DNA from: Rhodothermales bacterium
GTDB lineage: Bacteria > Bacteroidota > Rhodothermia > Rhodothermales > Bin80
Reading direction: 5' to 3'
Length of the DNA: 58,764 nt
Assembly (NCBI GenBank): GCA_022822185.1
Contig: JAJECE010000071.1
Span: forward strand, 1 to 58,764
This document shows positions 17,654 to 30,084 of this stretch, piece by piece. Below the pieces are notes generated by a model that worked only from the letters and a program-made list of their open reading frames with translations, was not told the DNA's origin and did not search any database. Numbering within the stretch: the stretch's first letter is position 1; each line of letters starts with the position of its first letter. The translations under genes and the position numbers were made by a program.

Positions 17654-19108
17654 TTACTCAGCAAAATTCCACCGCTCAATTTTTGATTGACTCCGTGATT
17701 GCATGATGGCCAGCAGATCCTGCGTAACATCGGGATGTGTAACTGCAAGATTGGTCAACTCTCCTGGATCATTCTCCAGATGGTAGACGCTCACTGGAGC
17801 AGCAGCATTGTCATGCCCCCCTATTCGCACCCCCTTCCAGTGGCCAATCCTTGCGGCCTGTACTCCCTTCCATCCACGGCCATGGTATTCCCAGTACATC
17901 TCACTTGGTGCAGGAGGATCCTGTCCCATGAGTACCGGAAGGAAGGACACACCATTTACCTCTTCCCTCAGATCAATCTCCACAAGATCGGCAAGCGTAG
18001 GCATCACGTCCCAAAATGCAGATACATGATCAGTCGTTGATCCATGTGGAATCATACCTGACCAGGCCGCAATCATGGGTACGCGAATCCCGCCCTCATA
18101 GACCTCGCCCTTGCCGCCCTGAAGCCCACCCGAACTTTGAAACTGCGCAGTATCCACGCCTCCCGTATACGTGGGGCCATTGTCACTCGAGAACACGATG
18201 AGAGTCTGCTCTTCAAGTCCGAGTTCATGAAGAACCTCAATGATTCGCCCGATATGCGCATCCATGCGGGTAATCATGGCTGCGTAGGCAGATTGAGGTC
18301 GAATATGAGGCAGGTAACCACTGCTGCCATCATAGACCGATTCCGTCAGAGCACCTTCATAAGGTGCTAACTCTTCGTCCGGCACCTGGAGGGCAAGGTG
18401 TGGCACTGTATGTGCGAAATAAAGGAAGAATGGCGCTGCCGCATGCTGCCGGATGAACGCCTCGGCCTCCTGGGCCATCAGGTCTGGAGCATAGTCTGGT
18501 CCCTTGTAACGGTCATAGGCGGCTGGATCATTTGGATCCAGATCTTCAAACCGTTGATGTGGATGAAAATAGCCGTTGGCAAGTGTATCCCATTCGGTAT
18601 TCCGCCACAGATGGGAAGGATAATGGTTGTGCGCCTGTTTTTGATCCAGATATCCGTAGAAATAATCAAATCCCTGCTCCGTGGGGATCCCGGTGGAGTG
18701 TGGACCTCCGAGCCCCCATTTTCCAACGATCGCCGTTGTGTAGCCGGCCTCCTGCATCATATGCCCAAGCGTATAAGTCCCTTCCTCCAATGGAAGTTGC
18801 CCGTGTTCAGTGCTGTCTGCAAAGCCCCCAAGTTCATAATTGTCACGGACCTGACAGTGCCCGGTATGCAGGCCGGTCAGCAATGTGCAACGGCTCGGCG
18901 CACATACGGGACTGCCACTGTAATGCTGCGTAAACCGCATTCCATTCGCCGCCAATTGATCCAGATGAGGAGTTTGGATCAGCATCTGTCCATAACTGCC
19001 CAGTTCCCCGTATCCCAGATCATCGGCAAGGATATAGATGACATTCGGGGACTGTACCTGCGTGCATCCGGCAGATGCAATGACTAGAAGGAGAAGAAGA
19101 TGTCGCAT
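17654..19108 (-). CDS. arylsulfatase-family lipoprotein
   Basis: A 484-residue sulfatase of the alkaline phosphatase superfamily. It hydrolyses sulfate esters, probably on polysaccharides, in the periplasm or on the cell surface. The N-terminus MRHLLLLLVIASAGC is a lipoprotein signal with the lipobox Cys at about residue 15. The metal-binding opening is NVIYILADDLGYGELG. The Cys of CAPSR (about residue 69) is the site converted to formylglycine, and FSSDNGPTYTGG is the second metal site. I use the ATG at 19108; a TTG sits directly before it. No formylglycine-generating enzyme is in the window, so maturation depends on a gene elsewhere. It runs convergent to the adhesin and divergent from the DUF3052 gene. 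The substrate is unknown. Confidence 0.92.
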   Translation of the reverse strand: MRHLLLLLVIASAGCTQVQSPNVIYILADDLGYGELGSYGQMLIQTPHLDQLAANGMRFTQHYSGSPVCAPSRCTLLTGLHTGHCQVRDNYELGGFADSTEHGQLPLEEGTYTLGHMMQEAGYTTAIVGKWGLGGPHSTGIPTEQGFDYFYGYLDQKQAHNHYPSHLWRNTEWDTLANGYFHPHQRFEDLDPNDPAAYDRYKGPDYAPDLMAQEAEAFIRQHAAAPFFLYFAHTVPHLALQVPDEELAPYEGALTESVYDGSSGYLPHIRPQSAYAAMITRMDAHIGRIIEVLHELGLEEQTLIVFSSDNGPTYTGGVDTAQFQSSGGLQGGKGEVYEGGIRVPMIAAWSGMIPHGSTTDHVSAFWDVMPTLADLVEIDLREEVNGVSFLPVLMGQDPPAPSEMYWEYHGRGWKGVQAARIGHWKGVRIGGHDNAAAPVSVYHLENDPGELTNLAVTHPDVTQDLLAIMQSRSQSKIERWNFAE

Positions 19109-19127
19109 CAAGAAAAAGAGAGTTTCC

Positions 19128-19158
19128 TTTGTATGGTACGCAATTTATTGTATCTTTG
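19128..19158 (+). promoter_or_regulatory. Bacteroidota-type promoter for the DUF3052 gene
   Basis: TTTG at 19128-19131 and TATCTTTG at 19151-19158 are separated by 19 bases, a perfect match to the Bacteroidota -33 TTTG and -7 TAnnTTTG consensus. The start codon of the downstream gene lies at 19186, so the leader is about 20 bases. The divergent sulfatase gene must use overlapping sequence: on the other strand TTTG is followed after 20 bases by TACCATAC, a weaker match. Confidence 0.75.
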
Positions 19159-19185
19159 CAAAGGTGAACCAGATCTGACCAACCC

Positions 19186-19566
19186 GTGGCTACCCAGACA
19201 TTGGCTGTAAAGTTAGGACTCAAGGAGGGCATCCGCGCCTACACACTTGATCCGCCATCCAATTATCCTCAATTGATTGCGGATGCGCCGTTGATCCCCG
19301 AAGAATCTCCCGTGGATGGGGCCGATTTTGTCCACCTGTTTTCTGATCGTCAGGACCGTCTCATTGAACTGCTGGATATTGCGCTCCCGACCTTAAAGGA
19401 TCAGGGCATGCTATGGCTTTCCTGGCCGAAGAAAGCTTCAGGAAGAAGGACCAACTTATCCATGAATGTTATTCTGAGGATCGGACGGGCAATCGGGATG
19501 GTTGATGTAAAAATCTGCTCGGTTGATGAGACATGGTCTGCGGTGAAGTTCGTCTACCAGGGGTGA
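19186..19566 (+). CDS. DUF3052 family protein
   Basis: A 126-residue cytoplasmic protein with the DUF3052 pattern: TLAVKLGLKEGIRAYTLDPP at the N-terminus, DFVHLFSDRQDRL in the middle, LKDQGMLWLSWPKKASG and the C-terminal VDETWSAVKFVY. The family has a Rossmann-like look and no known function. The start is a GTG; no in-frame ATG lies between the promoter and the conserved N-terminus, so the GTG is likely real. It stands alone, with a well-formed promoter upstream and no downstream partner. Confidence 0.87.
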   Translation: MATQTLAVKLGLKEGIRAYTLDPPSNYPQLIADAPLIPEESPVDGADFVHLFSDRQDRLIELLDIALPTLKDQGMLWLSWPKKASGRRTNLSMNVILRIGRAIGMVDVKICSVDETWSAVKFVYQG

Positions 19567-20305
19567 TGACATGGAATATCTTCGTCCGGATCTCTCTAGA
19601 GGCATCTGGGGATCATCCAGAGGGATTTGAGGCAGTTTCGATGTGATGGAGGTCAACAGGGGTTGGTCTGCCTTAAATCATCTGCGAATTTGGGTCAGTG
19701 TCTCCGCGCAGGAATTCGGATCGCCTTGATCTGCGTCGCTTCGGCCAGATGGGCACCATCCTCGTTGTACCAGGAATGTCCCCGCCGCTGCCCAAGGATC
19801 CATCGGGCATCGTCTAGCAGTTCAATTTCATAGAGGACCTTTTCTACCGTCAAGGATGCCAGTGCAATGGCAGTTCTGGAAGGGGGCTGGGGCCTGTTTT
19901 CACGAGTGAAGCGGTTCCGAAGACCGGTTGAATGTGGCATGAGTAAATAAATAAATGGAGCGGGGTCAGTTGCGCTACAATGATACCGCTAAAATCCGTA
20001 CCGATAGTCAACAAAATGCACACAATAAATGCACAGTTCATCCAAGGAAATTCCACAACCTTCCTGACCTCGACAGTTGAATAGCCATCCATCTGTAAAA
20101 ACCCCTCATTCCCGAACTCTATGGTCGATTTTTTACCCCGGTTGCAGCTTTCAGTGCTCTTTCTTTTACCTGCCTGGCAGTATCCATCCGGGAATCCCAT
20201 TAGCTGTGAGCGATTCTCGGATGGACACAAAAGAGAGTACACGCACAGGTGCCGATCCCGGCAAAGTGGATCAAATCCTCAGTGACTTCGCGGTGCCTTC
20301 TGGGC
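19567..20305. other. 739-base stretch with no recognised gene
   Basis: Short open frames occur on both strands but none has a family pattern I know; the best is a minus-strand frame at 19695-19940, listed separately. The base composition and the many interrupted frames suggest decayed sequence between the DUF3052 gene and the accessory cluster that follows. Confidence 0.5.
19695..19940 (-). CDS. possible small protein or gene remnant
   Basis: An 81-residue frame with an ATG start. The middle (VEKVLYEIELLDDARWILGQ, then RRGHSWYNEDGAHLAEATQ) looks protein-like: it has a plausible helix and a turn rich in aromatic and charged residues. I do not recognise a family. It may be the C-terminal remnant of a larger gene, or chance. 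There is no clear ribosome-binding site. Confidence 0.25.
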   Translation of the reverse strand: MPHSTGLRNRFTRENRPQPPSRTAIALASLTVEKVLYEIELLDDARWILGQRRGHSWYNEDGAHLAEATQIKAIRIPARRH

Positions 20306-20572
20306 TCAGCCGCCCGCGAAGAACGTACCGTAGGCAACCAGCAGGCCGAGCAGGAAGAATCCCACGCCGGGCATCCAGCGCATCACGACGAGTTGTGTCT
20401 GGATGGATTCCCTCTGCGCCTGCATGTTGGCGTTGAACTGTGTGATAACATTGTTTCCTGCCATGTTAAAAATCTTGCTGCTTAGTTCGCTGGTCTCCTC
20501 CGGCTTCAGCCCCTCCTTCTGCAATTTCCTCGGCAGAGCATAGAGCCGGTTCGTATCCATAGACGGTTCCAT
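20306..20572 (-). CDS. small coiled-coil protein with C-terminal membrane segment (paralogue 1)
   Basis: An 88-residue protein with a polar helical N-terminal half (ALPRKLQKEGLKPEETSELS, then SKIFNMAGNNV), a heptad-like middle rich in Gln and Asn, and a C-terminal membrane helix (GVGFFLLGLLVAYGTFFAGG). It is clearly related to the two plus-strand proteins at 21150 and 21449: all share an ELS-x-x-I-x-x-M-(S/A)-G-(S/N)-N-V/I segment, a conserved R-W-M before the membrane helix, and an AYGTFxAx ending. The general plan resembles small phage or plasmid proteins such as XhlA and Borrelia Bdr, but I cannot assign a function. It overlaps the upstream winged-helix gene by 67 bases. Confidence 0.68.
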   Translation of the reverse strand: MEPSMDTNRLYALPRKLQKEGLKPEETSELSSKIFNMAGNNVITQFNANMQAQRESIQTQLVVMRWMPGVGFFLLGLLVAYGTFFAGG

Positions 20573-20907
20573 CCTTCAAATCTTTTGGTGGTATGGCGGG
20601 TGGTTCCCAACTGGATCATCCGCACACCCGATTCTGAGCGTTGCATGATGCTCTGATCGTGGAATCTTTTCAATAAGCGATTCATGGTCACCAGCGGGAT
20701 GTGTAGATCCTGGCTTATGCGGGCTGCGCCCTCGTAGAAAAATATCCCGTCTCGCCGCCCATCCTGATCCGGCTGAAACCACATATGCCCCCGATAAAGG
20801 AGCAGATAAATCAGGGCACACCTATATTTCTGGACGACATTCCGGCTCCCTGCAATCCCTGCGGTTTGCATCCAGTCAAAACACTGAGTTCTAACCTGAT
20901 TGTGCAT
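20506..20907 (-). CDS. winged-helix DNA-binding protein (Crp-like HTH)
   Basis: I start this 133-residue protein at the ATG at 20907, because the frame upstream of it runs through the TIR-bearing repeat at 20931-21016. The central part reads ARISQDLHIPLVTMNRLLKR, then FHDQSIMQRSESGVRMIQL. This fits a Crp-type helix-turn-helix (recognition helix around VTMNRLLKRF) followed by a wing. The N-terminal 60 residues contain VVQKYRCALIYLLLYRG, a plausible helical dimer or packing segment. The last 25 residues are basic and overlap the small membrane-protein gene in another frame. It could regulate that gene, or be a replication-type wHTH protein. The basic tail may be an artefact of a frameshift. Confidence 0.5.
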   Translation of the reverse strand: MHNQVRTQCFDWMQTAGIAGSRNVVQKYRCALIYLLLYRGHMWFQPDQDGRRDGIFFYEGAARISQDLHIPLVTMNRLLKRFHDQSIMQRSESGVRMIQLGTTRHTTKRFEGWNRLWIRTGSMLCRGNCRRRG

Positions 20908-20930
20908 CGGTAACCCTATACGGTTGGGGT

Positions 20931-21016
20931 TCTTGCAAAACGAATAATCCAGGTAAAAAGCGCTCCTGGGTGCACTCAGGGGAACAAAAATCTTCAAGAT
21001 TGAGAGTTTTGCAAGA
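20931..21016 (-). repeat. 86-bp element with 11-bp terminal inverted repeats, copy 1
   Basis: TCTTGCAAAAC (20931-20941) and GTTTTGCAAGA (21006-21016) are exact reverse complements and bound the element. Read on the minus strand it aligns over its whole length with 46831-46917 at roughly 83 percent identity by eye, including the flanking ACTGGAGCA. The size and ends suggest a MITE-like or REP-like element, or an IS remnant. It lies just upstream of the winged-helix gene and could supply its promoter. Confidence 0.75.
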
Positions 21017-21149
21017 TGCTCCAGTTTCATAAACAACATGAGCACACAACTCCGCCAGCGGCTTTAATTCAAGCCTGATTCAAATAAGTACTTAAAAATG
21101 GAACAAGACGCTTTGAATCCCGTTGAGTGTAGAAATAGTTGGTTAAAGT

Positions 21150-21452
21150 ATGTCTGACCACAGATCAGATGCGACACATCTGTTTTCTTTTCTTCGCAGG
21201 TTGGCAAAAAGAGAAGGGGACTTGTCTAAAGACGAAATCCATGAACTTTCAGAACTCATTCTCTCCATGTCAGGATCAAATGTAAGCACCGAAATAGCAA
21301 GTTTCAAAGAGGTTATACTTTCGAAATTTGAAGCACTCACTGCAAGGATAAACGCACAGGACAGCAAGATCAACTCAACGCGCTGGATGATCGGTATACT
21401 CGGTGGTGTGATCACGCTCATTATAGCGTACGGCACTTTTTTAGCAGAATGA
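21150..21452 (+). CDS. small coiled-coil protein with C-terminal membrane segment (paralogue 2)
   Basis: A 100-residue protein: polar N-terminal 30 residues, then the conserved ELILSMSGSNVSTEIASFKE, a short heptad region (ALTARINAQDSKI), then RWMIGILGGVITLIIAYGTF as a C-terminal membrane helix. The protein probably sits in the inner membrane with its coiled coil in the cytoplasm. It overlaps the next gene by ATGA, so the two are coupled. About 200 bases (21248-21447) are nearly identical to the next gene (21490-21710). The upstream sequence has TTTG and TAGTTGG about 20 bases apart, a partial Bacteroidota promoter. Function unknown. Confidence 0.75.
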   Translation: MSDHRSDATHLFSFLRRLAKREGDLSKDEIHELSELILSMSGSNVSTEIASFKEVILSKFEALTARINAQDSKINSTRWMIGILGGVITLIIAYGTFLAE

Positions 21453-21710
21453 GCCGTGTCTTCTTATCTCAGCGCCAGCATCTTTCCCTTTCAGAACTCA
21501 TTCTCGCCATGTCAGGATCAAATATAAGCACCGAAATAGCGAGTTTCAAAGAGGTTATACTTTCCAGATTTGAGGTGCTCACTGTCAGGGTAGATGCACT
21601 TGCTGCAAGGATAGACGCACAGGCCAGCAAGATCAACTCAACGCGCTGGATGATCGGGATATTCGGTGGTGTGATCACGCTTATTATAGCATACGCCACT
21701 TTTTTAGCAG
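21248..21710 (+). repeat. tandem duplication underlying the two small membrane-protein genes
   Basis: 21248-21447 and 21490-21710 are direct repeats with high identity. The second is 21 bases longer because of a single in-frame insertion in the coiled-coil part. The two repeats are separated by 42 bases that encode the new start region of the second gene. Confidence 0.8.
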
Positions 21711-21715
21711 GATAA
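21449..21715 (+). CDS. small coiled-coil protein with C-terminal membrane segment (paralogue 3)
   Basis: An 88-residue near-copy of the preceding protein with a shorter, unrelated N-terminus (MSRVFLSQRQHL). From SELILAMSGSN on, it matches paralogue 2 closely, except for one extra seven-residue block (about VDALAAR) in the coiled coil. An insertion of exactly one heptad keeps the coil register, which supports a real coiled coil under selection. The membrane helix and end (GVITLIIAYATFLAG) are conserved. The start ATG overlaps the stop of paralogue 2. Whether the two form hetero-oligomers is unknown. Confidence 0.75.
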   Translation: MSRVFLSQRQHLSLSELILAMSGSNISTEIASFKEVILSRFEVLTVRVDALAARIDAQASKINSTRWMIGIFGGVITLIIAYATFLAG

Positions 21716-21848
21716 ACAGCGTCTTGTTATCTAGGCACCATCATCCCTTGCGAAACCCATCAAGAGTTTCGTTCGCCGTATTTGTCACCGCTGATCAATT
21801 GGCGCTAGACACAACCTTTATGGCCTCCGCAGCAGTTACCCAGCACCA

Positions 21849-22560
21849 TCACTGCCCCGCCTTCTGGAACGTGATATCTCGCAGCGTGTCCACAACCTTA
21901 ACGGTTTCCAGACTGACCGTAATCACTTTCGCCAGCAGTCGAAGCGTATAGTCAGGATCCTGCATGGTCTCCACTCCAAACCGGTTCGCATCATTAAGGA
22001 TCCCACTTTTCTTGTCAGTCTTAATGCGCTGCCTTTCCATTACCCATGCAATGGCTGATTTCCCGTTCACCACATAATCATAGACCTTTTCGGGAATATT
22101 CTGTACGGTGATCTGCCCGTTATAGAAGATCTTGGATTGATCTTTCTGCCGCCCTTTTCCTGGATGATGCATCGGGGGACATGCCATTCGCAGGTTCCCC
22201 CCTCTTCAACACTGATTGGGTACTCATGGACATCCTCATAGCCCGTATGCAACTCGCCGGGTTTCCTTCCGGCATCGGCCATAATGTGAAACTCTTCGAC
22301 ATCTTTCGGAAAGGGAATGCGGGGCAACTCCCTGCGTAGATTTGCGGTATATTTTTCCCGATAGGAAGGGACATGGAGTACGCCATAGATGTAATAGACC
22401 AGGTCATCTGCGGTAACGGAAATCCCCCCTCCATTTTTTCATCCAGTCCAGACTGTCGTTAGACACCAGACAATCCCCGTAGTACAGGGTATCGTATGTG
22501 GAGCGAAGATTTGCATTTCAGGTGGATGCGCGGGAATAGCAGCGTTTTATCGCTCTATGT
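21849..22560 (-). pseudogene. broken C-terminal part of a type ISP restriction-modification enzyme
   Basis: Pieced together from three frames, the minus strand reads like the C-terminal specificity region of type ISP enzymes: DSLDWMK, then ITADDLVYYIYG-like VTADDLVYYIYGVLHVPSYR, ELPRIPFPKDVEEF, AGRKPGELHTGYEDV, then IFYNGQITVQNIPEKVYDY, GKSAIAWVMER and RIKTDKKSGILNDANRF. Frame changes are needed near an A6/G6 stretch at 22424-22439 and at a G6 run at 22197-22202. Upstream of about 22500 the frame breaks again, and the helicase and methylase parts are missing. It is therefore a non-functional remnant, unless the two homopolymer indels are sequencing errors, which still would not restore the missing N-terminal half. 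Confidence 0.75.
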
Positions 22561-22657
22561 TACGGTCGGATTCGGGGAGAGGGCCACGGCCAACAGGAAA
22601 ATCTCCCGGGGGTACGTCTAAGGGGCTGTTCGGCGGGAAATCCTGACCAGGAGGAGA

Positions 22658-23803
22658 TTAGTCGGGTGGACCCCGCTCAATAAAGTAATTGTCGATGAAC
22701 CAGTCGAACATGGACGGTATCGGAATCGCATAGCGCCCATTCCTGTGGTCTAGTACCCCATTATGAAGCGCTAGTTTAAAGATTTCCAATGCCTCCTGCC
22801 TCTCTACATCCTGTAATAGAGATGTCATAATTTCTTTTCTGGTCTGTGTTTGATCCTTGCGTGCACTCGCAAAGGCGATGGCAATAGCCGTGCGGTGATC
22901 CTCGTCAAGTCCTTCTGCTCTGGATTTATAAAATTTTATTCGTTTCATCTCCCCCACTTCGAGCACCGCCTGCAGCCCCTGCGGAGTCATCGCTCTTTTA
23001 TCCGCCCGTACCCGGAGGGCAGCGGCCTGCGCATAGGCAGACACATGCTGCGGCCAGCCATGGGTCTGCTGCATAATCGCATCAATCCAGGGCGCGGGAT
23101 TCCCCTTCGCCCGTCCATCCTTCTTGAGCCAGTCCTTGATCACCTCCCGTTCCGCTTCCGGTTTTAACGGGCCCAACTCTACATAGCAGTTGTCCTTGAA
23201 TCTGGACACGCCCAGATCTTTGAAGGCTCGCTTCGTTGCACTCAACCCGGCTACGGCCAGCATCACGGGCCTCCCCATGCCGCCGTTATGAAGACTGTCA
23301 AGAAACACCTTCACGGTTTCGTAACGCACATCCGTGGATGCCATCCCCGTCCCCAGCGTTTGGGCCTCGTCCAAGAGTAGCAGGAGCGGGTCCTTCCCCC
23401 GTTCGATGATACTCTGAGGGGTGTGACCGGGGAGCTTAAACTTCGCGGCCCCCTGAATTTGAATCCATTTATCAAATCCTGCATTTACGGCGATCTCGTC
23501 CAGCAGGTGCTTCCAGCCCCCATCCAGTATCTGACACAAGGCATCCGTGTCCCAGAGCGCCTTCGTGTTGATCTTCAATGTCTCCCAGCCCTGCCCTTCC
23601 GCCAGTTCTGCACATTTATAGAGCAGTGCACTCTTGCCCGCGCCAGGTGCCGCCTGGATCAGAAATGTGGTCCCTTTTCTGGGATCTTTCTCCGTCCACT
23701 TCAGGCGTTCCCTCAAGTCGGCCAGAATTCCCTTCCGCCCATGGAAGTACTTTGCCTCACCACGGTCTTCAATGTTGGGGGATCTGCGATCTGAATCACT
23801 CAT
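22658..23803 (-). CDS. orphan P-loop ATPase (AAA, Orc/STAND-like)
   Basis: A 381-residue protein from the ATG at 23803 (a TTG lies 15 bases upstream). An N-terminal segment (AKYFHGRKGILADLRERLKW) resembles the lead-in of AAA_16/Orc-type ATPases. Walker A is AAPGAGKSALL and Walker B is LLLLLDEAQTLGTG, followed by an AGLSATKRAF sensor-like segment. After the ATPase come a helical region with HGWPQHVSAYAQAA and a C-terminal winged-helix-like end (LALHNGVLDHRNGRYAIPIP). I do not recognise a specific function. It sits next to a broken restriction gene, so a defence or mobile-element origin is possible but not shown. Confidence 0.75.
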   Translation of the reverse strand: MSDSDRRSPNIEDRGEAKYFHGRKGILADLRERLKWTEKDPRKGTTFLIQAAPGAGKSALLYKCAELAEGQGWETLKINTKALWDTDALCQILDGGWKHLLDEIAVNAGFDKWIQIQGAAKFKLPGHTPQSIIERGKDPLLLLLDEAQTLGTGMASTDVRYETVKVFLDSLHNGGMGRPVMLAVAGLSATKRAFKDLGVSRFKDNCYVELGPLKPEAEREVIKDWLKKDGRAKGNPAPWIDAIMQQTHGWPQHVSAYAQAAALRVRADKRAMTPQGLQAVLEVGEMKRIKFYKSRAEGLDEDHRTAIAIAFASARKDQTQTRKEIMTSLLQDVERQEALEIFKLALHNGVLDHRNGRYAIPIPSMFDWFIDNYFIERGPPD

Positions 23804-24172
23804 GATGTATAGTGGCAACCATGCAGAATATACGCAATTGCGGGAAATTTGTGCGTCTCCGTACGGGCGTTCAGTACTGGGATATTCGTTGGATCCATGT
23901 CCCGTTTCTGCTCACGATCCGTTACAGACCTGACATCAGAATGTGGTTGATTTCGTTTACGCAGCAGGGGGAGAATTCCCATCCATACTGCTGTTCCCGC
24001 GTATCCGCAAAGGAATGCATGGTTCAGATGAGTCTATGGTTACTTACCAATTCTAATTCTCTTATATTTACCGGTGCAAACATCAACAGGCCGCAGAAAT
24101 CCTTCCGGGAAGGAGGATTCTAACTGCTGAAACACCCTTTCTGAAACATCACTGCTTTGAGTCAATAAGCCC
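23804..24172. other. 369-base spacer between the orphan ATPase and the VOC gene
   Basis: It must hold the divergent promoters. A small hairpin (TCCTTCC/GGAAGGA, near 24100-24114) is present without a T-run. An open frame at 23812-24123 shows no family pattern and I do not call it. Confidence 0.5.
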
Positions 24173-24541
24173 ATGCCAAAAACGAAATCTCCTCTATGGA
24201 TAGACCTGACCGTGGAACACGCAGCGGAAGTCCGAGACTTTTACACCCGGGTTGCCGGGTGGGAATCTGAAGCCGTAGATATGGGCGGGTACGAGGACTA
24301 TGCGATGACTGAGGGCGAAGAGGTACTGGCCGGGATCTGTCATGCACGCGGCGTGAATGCCGGGATCCCGCCGGTCTGGATCCCCTACTTTGAGGTCCAG
24401 TCACTGGAAAAAAGCCTCCAGGCCTGTCAGGAATGCGGAGGCATTGTCATATGTCCGGCCAGATCTATGGACCCCAAGAGAAACTATGCGGTCATTCAGG
24501 ACCCCTCTGGTGCCGTTTGTGCAATCTGGGCGTATCAATAA
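24173..24541 (+). CDS. VOC (glyoxalase/bleomycin-resistance) family protein
   Basis: A 122-residue single-domain VOC protein. The opening LWIDLTVEHAAEVRDFYTRV is the typical first beta-alpha unit and is followed by GWESEAVDMGGYEDYAM, PVWIPYFEVQSLEKSLQACQ and the closing NYAVIQDPSGAVCAIWAY, which carries the usual D-P-x-G-A motif. VOC proteins bind a metal and act as dioxygenases, isomerases or drug-binding proteins; the actual substrate cannot be inferred. It stands alone with about 170 bases before the next gene. Confidence 0.9.
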   Translation: MPKTKSPLWIDLTVEHAAEVRDFYTRVAGWESEAVDMGGYEDYAMTEGEEVLAGICHARGVNAGIPPVWIPYFEVQSLEKSLQACQECGGIVICPARSMDPKRNYAVIQDPSGAVCAIWAYQ

Positions 24542-24709
24542 TTAGTTTTCAGGAATGATGTGATCGCTGTACCCCTTGCCCGATTGTGATTCGTATATCT
24601 GGACAACAGAGAGCCCAATCATTATGCAGGGGACTCACATATACCAGCCCTGAACTTTACATTTTCTCCTTAATCTGTTATCTTGACCTGTTCAACAACT
24701 TAGTGTAAG

Positions 24710-30046
<5,337 letters not shown>

Positions 30047-30084
30047 TGCGCTCTGAAATCACCAGTCAGCAACTCTCTCCTCTG

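Noticed and set aside
19850..20242. A 130-codon minus-strand open frame with hydrophobic stretches.
   Set aside because: No family pattern or signal arrangement; it overlaps another candidate frame and sits in decayed-looking sequence.
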